A DNA stretch of 64,000 bases from Phymorhynchus buccinoides (taxonomy: Eukaryota > Mollusca > Gastropoda > Neogastropoda > Raphitomidae), in the NCBI GenBank assembly GCA_017654935.2, contig CM065695.1, positions 37,655,095 to 37,719,094 on the forward strand, in the 5' to 3' direction. A program made the position numbers and the translations under genes. Below the pieces are notes generated by a model, which ran no database searches, was not told the origin of the DNA, and was given only the letters and a program-made list of their open reading frames with translations. Positions within the stretch are counted from its first letter, which is position 1; every line of letters begins with the position of its first letter. This document shows positions 55,778 to 64,000 of this stretch, piece by piece.

Positions 55778-55885
55778 CTGTGTATGAACTGCAGATATTA
55801 CCAGAGAGGGACTGTCCCATTGTGCTGGGGTCCGAGGCCACTTTGGTTGGCAGTTTCCTCCCCTTGTACAGCCCTTCCAACAAAG
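55778..55885 (+). CDS. exon of unrecognised host gene (phase 1-1)
   Basis: Acceptor CCTATGTTTTCAG, donor CAAAG|GTATAG, 108 bases. With the preceding exon it reads SSKN-AVYELQILPERD, then CPIVLGSEATLVGSFLPLYS and PSNK. No family recognised. An older copy of the acceptor region lies at 55460-55495 and cannot serve the same frame for long. Confidence 0.62.
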
Positions 55886-56517
55886 GTATAGTTGTCTTTG
55901 TTCCATTGCAACAGTGTGGTATTGTATTTACGGCTATAATGGACACCCCACAATTTATTTTTTTTACACATAATGAGGCGTTATACTACTACTTGCCGAC
56001 ACGAAAAGGCGATAATTTTAGGCCCGAACTGCCGATGCCCCAGCCCTGGTGATGAGTCAGGAGCAGATCATTTTCTGTGGCTATATACCACTATTTCCTG
56101 ACAGGCAAGGGCGATAATCTTAAGTGGGTGGTGTTCGCATCTCAGGGCACGAGACGGGGGCAGAGAATTTTCTGTATAAAGCCTCATTCAGATTTTGTAA
56201 CATTTTCTTATGATATCTTGTCTGAAATGTTCTTATTATATATGATTAGTCTTATTATTATAAGGCACAGTGGTGCCTGTCTGGAGAAAGAATGTCACCT
56301 TACAGTCTATAAATTACAGTGATTACAATTGTCTTTTAATCAATTATAGCATGTACTGTGACTCACACTTAGCCTGTGGAACTCTGCGGCATCAGTGTGA
56401 CTGATTTTTCTTTTCTTTCTTTGATTAGACAGTGGAGAGGGGAAAAAAACCATAAATAAGAATTATGCTTGTGTTATATTGTTATACTTTTTTTTATTAT
56501 TAATTAAAATTCTTGTT

Positions 56518-56730
56518 TGGGGCTTAGAGGTATAGCGTTCGCCTCGTGTCAAGTAAACTCGAGTTCGAACCTGGGTACAGGGGATTTTTCTTCTCACTTT
56601 ACACTAGGCCTTACGGTCTGAATGTGAAGTCTTTCGGATGAGACGATAAACCAAGGTCCCGTGTGCCCATGCACTTAGCACACATTAAACCCAGTGGCAA
56701 TTAAAAAGTTGTCATTTGGTCAAAATTTTC
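56518..56730 (+). mobile_element. tRNA-derived SINE
   Basis: A-box-like GGTATAGCGTTCGCC and B-box GAGTTCGAACC start the element. The body contains TCTTTCGGATGAGACGATAA, ACCAAGGTCCCGTGTGCCC and GCACTTAGCACACATTAAA. That body is a widely conserved domain in marine invertebrate SINEs (possibly the one called Nin; identification from memory, unverified). Confidence 0.78.
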
Positions 56731-56925
56731 CCCCCCCCCCCCCCCCCCTTTCCTTTTTCATCAGTCACACAAAAATTGCATGCAAAAAAAAATAGTGGGT
56801 GGCGTGCCTCTGGCTGCGACACACTCTCCAGGTGGGAGCGACCCGAATTTCACAGAGACGCCTCTGTGACTATAAAGTACCTAATAACTAAAGTAGACTT
56901 TGAATTTGATGTGCATGGTTTTCAG

Positions 56926-56991
56926 AGTATCGGCTGGTGAGGTACCCTACCACTGACTCTGCCTTCACTGCTGCCCTCCATTCCATCAATG
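56926..56991 (+). CDS. exon of unrecognised host gene (phase 1-1)
   Basis: Acceptor GCATGGTTTTCAG, donor CAATG|GTAAGA, 66 bases. Reads EYRLVRYPTTDSAFTAALHS-IN after joining to 55885. Three consecutive exons sharing phase 1 support the chain. Confidence 0.62.
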
Positions 56992-57029
56992 GTAAGAAAA
57001 GGACCCCTCTGGAAATGCTGGGGGGGGGG

Positions 57030-57200
57030 GGGGGGTCATTCAGTTAAAATAGTCCCCCCACCTTCTGGAAGTCTTTGCTAGCAACTTTCTCTGATCTGTC
57101 AATCTCTTTGACTTGCTTTTTCCTGTTCTTACCCAAGTTACTGTCATCTGCTATTTTCCTGTCATGTTGTCCCATTTTACTGCCTTTTTCTAGAACACAT
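57030..57200 (+). mobile_element. Rep-A fragment
   Basis: TAGTCCCCCCACCTTCTGGA, TTTGACTTGCTTTTTCC and CCCATTTTACTGCC. Tail missing. Confidence 0.6.
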
Positions 57201-57385
57201 TCTAACAGTTAGGTTAAAGGTTTCAACAGAATTTTGTTTGCAAAAATAAAAGCGCAGCCAACAGCAGACTATTTCTATATTAAAATTAAAAAGTTTTAAA
57301 AAAATGTTTAATTGTCAACATTTCTGCTTATCTCTGTACACAGGAATCAGTGAATTGATTGTTTAAAGATTATAAAAAATCAGCA

Positions 57386-57635
57386 TTAACCCTTTCGCCG
57401 CCAGCATTTTTCAGCCAAAAATACTATGAAACTTAACTGGGTAGAGAAAAAAAAAATCTACAATATTGGGAATTCCTCTGTGACATGTATAACATTATGC
57501 CTATTCTTACCTCCCAGAACTAAGAAACTAAGGTCTTCTGATAAGAGATAAGAGGCCCTGATTTGATGCCTTTTAGTGACATGGGTATTAAACCATTGTG
57601 GTGCATAAATGCAACTTTGGCGGTGAAAGGGTTAA
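57386..57635. mobile_element. TTAA-flanked MITE (piggyBac-like ends)
   Basis: Ends TTAACCCTTTCGCCGCCA and TGGCGGTGAAAGGGTTAA are inverse, with TTAA at both outer limits. 250 bp, non-coding. Confidence 0.82.
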
Positions 57636-57836
57636 TGATTATAGAACATCTGCATGCAAGAATTCACAAATTGAAAATAAATTTGAGGTGAAAATAAGTC
57701 TGAGGTGTGTTGATTTTCAATCAATGAAAATAAAAACGTATCACTTATAAGTTGGCGTGAGAATAGGTTATTTCATGTCATTTTTTGTTCCTGTTAACCT
57801 TGAATTTTTAGACGTTTGTACTGATGACTGTTGCAG

Positions 57837-58002
57837 CTCTTCCGGCAGGCAGCGAGAGACGACTGTTGCTGCCGCTCTCTTCGTCCATGATGTGCTAGTT
57901 CTGCCTCACTGCCTTCCGTCATCAGGAAATCTTCCAACTACCTCTTCCAGAATTTCAAGAAGCGTTGATGATTGCTGGGTTATCAATGTTCACAAAAAAT
58001 AA
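57837..58002 (+). CDS. candidate next exon with in-frame TAG
   Basis: After acceptor GACTGTTGCAG the phase-1 frame gives ALPAGSERRLLLPLSSSMMC, then TAG at 57897-57899. The same frame then stays open: FCLTAFRHQEIFQLPLPEF, QEALMIAGLSMF, into Lys/Asn-rich sequence. An alternative acceptor at 57811 opens another frame ending at 58002 (DVCTDDCCSSSGRQRE...). Which is used cannot be decided. Terminal exon, pseudogenised exon or assembly error are all possible. Confidence 0.35.
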
Positions 58003-59159
58003 AAACAAAGTCAAATTTGAAACTAAAAAAAACCCCAAAGGTTTAATAATTTTAAAAAATACACACAAGTCCCGATGTTTTGGGACCAATTTGTTTTTCA
58101 AGTAGCTAAGAATAGACATAAAATCTTCAAGATTATTCCTCGATTTCATTGTGATTTCTCTTTGTAAAGTCTTCGCAACCAAGCAGTCCTGAAGGAGGAT
58201 ATTTTGGTTGGCTGAGAAGTAAACAATATGACTCTTATCATGCTCAGTAAATGGGATGTCTCAACGGGGTCATGCTGATTGCTGTCTGGAGCCGTCCAGA
58301 TGCTGGAGCCATTGGGATGTTTTGATTTCAATTTCTTTTTTTTTTTGGTTGGGGGGGAGGGGGGGTGTCTGTCTGTCAGCATGCGAATGGAAACACAAGA
58401 AATGAGATAAAATGTCTCGAGATACTAAAGATATATTCATTAACAAAAAAAAGACAAAACATAAATCCAGAGAGAAAGAGAGAGAGAAAATTTTTGTAAA
58501 AAGGAAAAAAAAAGCAGCAACAAAAAGACACAGAAAGATTGATATTACAAAAACATGAGTGTACTTTATTACAGAATCGACATCCAGAAGGTACTAGGAC
58601 AACTCCGGACGGCTCCAGATGGCAATTAGTAGGACCGTCTCAATGTCATTGCTGTAAATTTCAGGCATCAGATTTGAGAATTAGGAATTTCTGACAGAGG
58701 ATTGTCTTCTATTCTCACAGGTTTTGACTGAGTGTTATCTTTTCTGTTATATAGCATTTCAAAATTATTTCTCACTCCATTACGCCTTTTTGGTCATGTT
58801 GGGAACCAATTTCAGTGTTTTCCCTCTAGTCTAGGGCCTTGATGGCCCTTTTACCGCAGTTTTCAGAGAATTGGACTTCACACTATTCTGATGCCTGAAA
58901 TTGACCTGCACTCATACCCCTCCATATAATAAGCTATGCTGGAGGCCGTCTAATGAAAAACTGTACAATGATACTGGTGTGTTTGTCACTGTGTGTGTGT
59001 GTGTGAAAGAGAGAGAGATAGAAAGAAATGCGTATGTGTGAGATATACAAAAGAGAGAGCTTGCTTTATAAAACCAATGTTTTAAATATTAAAGATCTGT
59101 GCACTGCAATTTGTTTGACTTTGTGTATGGGCTTTCATGAGTGCCTGTCTTGACATGTT
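58003..59159. other. no gene recognised
   Basis: AT-rich sequence. CTGTCTGGAGCCGTCC (58278) and GGACGGCTCCAGATGGC (58608) are inverse and may be arms of a MITE. The rest is unassigned. Confidence 0.4.
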
Positions 59160-59500
59160 TTGTCTCCCCGGGGGGATACGGGGGGGGGGGTCTTTCGTAA
59201 AAATAGTTCCCACACCTTCTGGCAGTTCTGTGATTGTAACTTCCTCTAATCTGCCACTCTCTTTGACTCTGCCTTTTCCATTTGCTTTCTATCATCATCT
59301 ATATTTCTGACTTATTGGCCCATTCTCCTGCCTTTAAAAAAAGAAAATCTTCCAAATAATTTTTTCCCCTTGAGCTCCTCTGAAATCAGAATGTGTCGGC
59401 TGTACGCGACGGGGAGATCACTGAAAACTGGACACATACGTATCTTACCCGTTATGGCCATATGACCTGGGAATGCAGAAGAAGAAGAAGGAGACATGTT
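59160..59500 (+). mobile_element. Rep-A copy
   Basis: GGGGGGATACGGGGG head, CACACCTTCTGGCAGTTCTG, CTCTTTGACTCTGCCTTTTC, GAATGTGTCGGCTGTACGCG and a GAAGAAGAAGAAGG tail. Nearly full-length. Confidence 0.75.
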
Positions 59501-59639
59501 TGTTGTTTATTTCATTACCTGGCCAGAGGATGGGTATTGTTTTGGGTCTGTCTGTCTATCTTCCTATTTTTTCAACAACTACAGTACGGATGTACAGTAT
59601 GCAATTTCTCAGTATTGAGATAATAAAGATAACTTGAAC

Positions 59640-59935
59640 TTGATCTCAAACAAGTTAAAGTAAGAGAGATCTATACAAATATACGGACACAGTGAGAGAA
59701 AGAGAGACAGACAGATGTACAGACACAAGACAGACACATACACACTCGAGCGTGCACACACGCAAAATATCACACACAACAAAATGTGTGTGTGGACATA
59801 CTCTTCTACACAGACAGAAACTGAATACATATGGGAGAGACACAGAGAGAGTGACAGGGAGAAAGAGGGGGGGTAGAAAAAGTGACATTAGCAGACAGGT
59901 AGAGAGAAAGAAACACACACACACACCAGTGGGGT
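59640..59935. repeat. GA/CA low-complexity tract
   Basis: Irregular GAGA, GACA and CACA repeats. Frames across it are not genes. Confidence 0.8.
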
Positions 59936-59984
59936 AGGAAGATGTTGAAGCCAGGGAAAGGGGGGGGGGGGGGGGGATGGTGCC

Positions 59985-60063
59985 AGGATTGCCAGCATTT
60001 ACAAATGTCCCATATGTGTCTGTTCCAGAACGAGAGGACGTAAAACACAATTTTTCATTCATT
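59985..60063 (+). mobile_element. Rep-C 3' fragment
   Basis: ACAAATGTCCCATATGTGTC, CGAGAGGACGTAAAACAC and TTTTTCATTCATT. A second 3' scrap with AGAGAGGACGTAAAACACC lies at 60620-60668. Confidence 0.65.
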
Positions 60064-60099
60064 CTAAAATTTCAAAATGTGTGCCAGTCAGTCCTGTCT

Positions 60100-60988
60100 G
60101 ACTATCCATGACTTCCAGATAGCAAAGGAGGCAACTACTATTCTGGAGGACTGGTCATCATAGTTAAGCCATGGACTTAACAGTGAAGAAGTCTTGCCCA
60201 AAGATATCCCCACTTTCTCACCCAAAGAGATTTTAGACAGCTGGTGTTGGGGAAGGCCCCCAAAGGCCAAAATTCAAAATATGGCGTAGAATATGGATCC
60301 AAGGTAAACCTACCTTTGAGAGCAACGAATGGACGAAACGTACCGGGCTTGTATTGGAAGTGCTTGTATTGAAATTGGAAGTGCTCATTTGAGTTGTAAG
60401 GCCTGCATGGTTCCACCGACAGACAGACCGACCAAAAGTGACACTTTGCTCAAATTAAAAGCAAATAATATATATATAATATAATATATACTATAGCCTA
60501 GCTACCTACATTTGAAGAGGACCGAAACAAAACAACAGCGAAGAAGAATTAAGGTACAATAGGCAAAGAAGAAGGTATGTCACGAATCTGGATTGAAGTA
60601 TATATAGAAGGCTAAAAAAAGCAAAGTTCCAGACAGAGAGGACGTAAAACACCATTTTTCATTCATTCGCAATCTGCAGTTATGCCAGACTACTGGATTG
60701 TAGCGACGTATTTGAAAGAAAAGAAAACTGTGTCCCTAGAATACAAGCCTTTTAAGTTTTCAATTAGCTTTCTCTTTTCTTGCTTGATGGCTTACTCAAA
60801 TTTGAGTGGGGGGGGGGGGGGGGGGGGGGCAGGAAGACATATCTGCCCCCTCCTCTGAGCAGGCGGGTGGCCGACGCCCCCCTGCCCCTCCCCCCTCCCG
60901 CGTTCCTACGCCACTGCAAACGCGCACACAGAGTGACATACACACGGCAGACTTATTATATTTTCGCTCTTTTTTTTTATAAATGTAG
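60100..60988. other. no gene recognised
   Basis: Contains AT dinucleotide runs, a G24 run at 60806 and a GC-rich patch. Words at 60105-60270 (CAGATAGCAAAGGAGGCA) resemble 16840-17000 (CAGATAGCAGAGGGGCAG, GGAAGGTCCCCAAAGGCCAA), an unclassified repeat. Confidence 0.45.
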
Positions 60989-61046
60989 GCCCGGACTGAC
61001 TTCTAAACGGAAGCGAGGGAAGAGGCCGCGAAGAGAAGAAGAGTAG
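60989..61046 (+). CDS. possible terminal exon with basic tail
   Basis: Acceptor TTTTTATAAATGTAG leads into PGLTSKRKRGKRPRREEE and a TAG at 61044. The dense basic run looks like a nuclear localisation signal. No upstream partner is assigned. Confidence 0.3.
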
Positions 61047-61302
61047 TTTTATTTTCCCACTTTCAAGCATGGACATCTATGCTTCAAGGAATGACAACCA
61101 CACATTTTTCCGGCCAAGTAAATTGACAGTTATTCCCCTTTTCTCGATTCTGTAATGCGCATGTCCGTGGCGTGCTTGGCGACAAGGAAAGCAAATCACT
61201 GCTAGTTAAAATTGCATATGAATGTTCTCCCCCTGTTTCTCTCTTTAATTCCCCTTTTCATTTTTTAATCTAAAGTTCTGGTTGTTTGCCCGTTTGGGGA
61301 CC

Positions 61303-61334
61303 ATGCCAGGGAAAAAGAAAGGCACGAAGAAAAG
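61303..61334 (+). CDS. possible first coding exon (MPGKKKGTKK...)
   Basis: ATG in good context (GACCATGCC), ten codons, then AG|GTCAGT donor in phase 2. A fold-back transposon begins 27 bases downstream, inside what would be intron 1. Similar in style to the exon at 26515. Partner exon unknown. Confidence 0.35.
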
Positions 61335-61436
61335 GTCAGTAGCACTAGCAGAAGAGTAGTAGGGCATTCCAAACGTCAAACAATTACACACACGATTTTT
61401 AGTGGTAAAATGAGGCACTTGATCCTCATTCTGTAC

Positions 61437-61930
61437 ACAGAATTCATTCCGGAAACAGAATTCATCTCTGTGGTTGCACCCAATTCATCTGTAGGACAGA
61501 ATTCATTCTGTGGGTGGGAATTCATTCTGTGGCACACACAATTCATTCTGTAGGACAGAATTCATTCTGTAGGACAGAATTCATTCTGTGGCACACACAG
61601 TTTCATTCTGTAGGACAGAATTCATTCTGAGGCTATGACAGAATTCATGTGGAAGGCACACACAATTCATTCTGTAGGACAGAATTCATTCTGTGCACAA
61701 AATGCATTCTGTGGGATACACATTTGATTTTGTGCGCAGAATGAATTCTGTGTCCCACAGAATAAATTTTGTGCACAGAATGAATTCTGGTATCCCACAG
61801 AATGAATTCTGTCCTTACAGAACGAATTCTGTCCTATAGAATGAATTCTGTCCCATAGAATGAATTCTGTCCACATAGAATGAGTTCTGTGGGAAACACA
61901 ATTCATTCTATGGAGAATGAGGACCATTTT
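61437..61930. repeat. palindromic ACAGAATTCATTCTGT array
   Basis: About twenty imperfect copies of a unit centred on GAATTCATTCTGT with CACACA or AGGACAG linkers. Copies left of about 61720 mostly read AATTCATTCTGT, those to the right mostly read ACAGAATGAATT, so the array is itself a large inverted structure. Scattered units continue at 62520-62760 and 62880-62945. Confidence 0.88.
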
Positions 61931-61934
61931 CTAT

Positions 61935-62870
61935 CTTGCTCAGTCAGCTGTTGTCCACACTTGATGTGTGGTGGCGGTTGACGACCCAGCGAGCTGCACG
62001 GCGTTGGACCTTCTTCTTGTAGGCGATTGTAGATTGCGGTTGACAACTCACTCCAAAAAGCTTCGCTACTCTTGACAACGGCAGTTGTCCACACTTGATG
62101 AATGTGGTGGCGGTTGACGACCCAGCGAGCTGCACGGCGTTGGACCTTTTCTATCTTGCTCAGTCAGCATGTTGTCCACACTTGATGAATGTCGGTGGCG
62201 GTTGACGACCCAGCGAGCTGCACGGCGTTGGACCTTTTCTATCTTGCTCAGTCAGCATGTTGTCCACACTTGATGATGACGGTGGCGGTTGACGACCCAG
62301 GGAGCTGCACGGCGTTGGACCTTTTCTATCTTACACACCGTCACTGTTTCCACACTTGATGAGTAAAGTTTTGAGTTTCTTTTAAGCTTTAAGACGTTGA
62401 CCATACATCTTGCCAGTCAGCATGTTTCTAAACTAATGAACACTATGGTGGTACCTGACAATCAGCGAGCTGCATGGCGTTGAGCCTTTTCTATCTAGAA
62501 TGAGTCAGTGTTGTCCACACTTGATTCTGATAGGACAGAATTCATTCAGCGAGGACGGAATTGGACCTATTCTGTCGGACAGAATTCATTCTGTTGTCCA
62601 CACAGAATTGATTCTGTTGACGAACAGAATTCATGGCGTTGGACCTTTTCTATTCTGCTGGGTCAGCAGTGTTGTCCACACTTGCGCTGAAAATGAAATG
62701 TGACGACCCACAGAATGCATTTTGTTGGACAGAATTCTATCTGTGCTACAGAATTAATGTTGTCCACACTTGATGATGACGGTGCGGTTCCGACCCAATG
62801 AGCTGCATGGCCTGGACCTTTTCTATCTTGCTCAGTCAGAATGAATTTGTCACTACTTGATGATTGACGG
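61935..62870 (-). repeat. minisatellite made from a LINE ORF2 segment
   Basis: About seven copies, roughly 85-165 bp apart and variably truncated, of a unit containing TTGTCCACACTTGATGA, GGTGGCGGTTGACGACCC and GCTGCACGGCGTTGGACC. On the minus strand the unit encodes VQRRAARWVVNRHH and SSVDNMLTEQDRK, the region present in the LINE at 63290-63954. Confidence 0.88.
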
Positions 62871-63289
62871 TGGTGTTGCCACAGAATGAATGCTGGCACC
62901 ACAGAATGAATTGTGTCTTGCTCAGTCATGAATTGTGTGCACAGAATGAGGACGGTGCCTCATTTTACCACTAAAACGGCGTGCAAATAATTGTTTGACG
63001 TTTGGAATGCCATAGAAGAGTAGTTGTAGGGTTTTAGTTTGAAAATCACACACACACTCTTCTTTCTGCTCCATCCTCCATCAGTGTAGTGATGATCCAC
63101 ACTTGATGACTGATGGTGGGGTTCCGGAAAGGAATTTAGTCTGTAGAAGTGGTTGCTGCCCAGATGATCAGCTCATCTTGCTCAGTCAGGGTATGGGTTG
63201 GGTGGGTAGGGGTGGTGGTGAGGTGAAATTAAGGGCGGGGGGGAGGGAATATGGGAGCAAAAGAAAGGGGGGGGGGGGGGGGGGCTGGG

Positions 63290-63953
63290 GCAGTTTAAAT
63301 CTGGGCTTTGAACTCCTCCACTGAGGCTGATGACACCAGCTCATGTGGAAGGCAGTTCCACTCACACACAGCTCTTGGGAAGAAAGAAAACTTCCTGTAG
63401 TTTGTTTTTGATGCTGGGAGGAGGTAGGCTGGTGTGAAGGTGGATGGGGGACAGGATTGTGCTGGGTGTTGATGACCACCTCTCCATGGTGGTATTCAAA
63501 GAAGGTGACCAGCCTTGCCGAACGTCGTCTGTCTTGGAGTGAAGTCCAGTGCAGCTCGGTCAGCCTGTTGTCCACACTTGATGACTGATGGTGGCGGTTG
63601 ACGACTCAGCGAGCTGCACGGCGTTGGACCTTTTCTATCTTGCTCAGTCAGCATGTTGTCCACACTTGATGATTGACGGTGGCGGTTGACGACCCAGCGA
63701 GCTGCACGGCGTTGGACCTTTTCTATCTTGCCAATGTTTTTGGCAGTACGCGGGTCCCAGACAGGTGAGGCATGCTCAAGAGTTGGACGAACCAAGGCTT
63801 TGTATGCTGTTTCCTTGACGGCGATGGAGCCCACTTTCAGGTTGCATTGAAGGAAGCCTTTAGGGTCTTGTTGGCCTTGTTGACAGTGCTGTTCATGTGG
63901 GTGTCCCACGAAAGATATTGGGAGATGGTGACACCCAGATACTTTGTTTCTTG

Positions 63954-63954
<1 letters not shown>
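63290..63954 (-). pseudogene. LINE ORF2 C-terminal region with internal tandem duplication
   Basis: Minus strand: KYLGVTISQYLSWDTHM, then KGFLQCNLKVGSIAVKETAY, ALVRPTLEHASPVWDP, IEKVQRRAARWVVNRH, then a second copy of that last block, LHWTSLQDRRRSARLVTFFE and YHHGEVVINTQHNPVPH. This is the classic post-RT region of Jockey-like LINEs. The duplicated block (about 63560-63650 and 63655-63740) shifts the frame, so the copy is dead. A G-rich run at 63265-63283 lies downstream. Confidence 0.88.

Positions 63955-64000
<46 letters not shown>
63955..64000. repeat. (CA)n microsatellite, continues past the window
   Basis: Perfect CA repeat to the last base, directly abutting the truncated 5' side of the LINE fragment. 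Confidence 0.96.

Larger units (their letters stand above)
61361..63013. mobile_element. fold-back, Mutator-like candidate element with captured LINE DNA
   Basis: Both ends carry inverse sequence: GGCATTCCAAACGTCAAACA, TTTTAGTGGTAAAATGAGGC and CCTCATTCTGT (left 61363-61440, right 62937-63011). Immediately outside is the direct repeat AGAAGAGTAGT (61350-61360 and 63014-63024). The 11-bp target duplication, long terminal inverted repeats and repetitive interior suggest a Mutator-like or Foldback element. The inside has palindromic GAATTC-centred units and multiplied LINE coding DNA, and no transposase frame is present. Confidence 0.82.

Noticed and set aside
61437..62945. CRISPR-like array of short repeats
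   Set aside because: Units are palindromic, variable in spacing and orientation, in an animal genome; a satellite inside a fold-back transposon explains them.

Overview
This is an animal nuclear genome window. Genes are split by GT-AG introns. Dinucleotide microsatellites (GA, CA, TC) and homopolymer runs are very dense, there is one 500-base assembly gap (14575-15074), and most of the sequence is transposon-derived. The mixture fits a lophotrochozoan and most likely a marine mollusc: several LINE families, tRNA-headed SINEs, a DIRS tyrosine-recombinase retrotransposon, pogo/P/hAT-like relics, and host genes with THAP and FLYWCH fingers. The phylum is an inference; no single sequence feature proves it.

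Layout. 1-9045 is almost pure microsatellite with LINE and SINE scraps. 9050-16320 holds LINE C-terminal relics, a CT-rich kilobase and the gap. 16624-21770 carries a P-element-type (THAP9-like) transposase in at least two exons. Its intron is full of nested MITEs, a SINE that has captured its own flank, and a LINE fragment between 50-bp direct repeats. 22548-25900 is a LINE reverse transcriptase plus repeats rich in the AAGGTCA motif. 26200-33600 contains small host-like exons, a pogo transposase relic with a PHD finger, a THAP exon and more LINE relics. 35088-41506 is a structurally complete 6.4-kb DIRS retrotransposon lying between exons of a THAP-like host gene. 44989-47527 (minus strand) is a clear two-exon selenoprotein O homologue. 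48970-58000 (plus strand) has a FLYWCH-finger gene start and a chain of phase-compatible exons of an unrecognised host protein, heavily invaded by MITEs and SINEs. 61361-63013 is a fold-back element with an 11-bp target duplication, filled with palindromic GAATTC-centred units and an amplified piece of a LINE whose parent-like copy sits at 63290-63954.

How it works together. There is no operon-like logic. SelO is the best supported host gene (mitochondrial AMPylase family). The THAP/FLYWCH exons look like DNA-binding proteins. The most informative biology is transposon architecture: the DIRS circle-junction design, the fold-back composite, nested insertions and SINE/LINE rearrangements. Connections between short exons are inferred from splice sites and phase only. 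Repeats called Rep-A, Rep-B and Rep-C are families I defined by comparing copies within this window.
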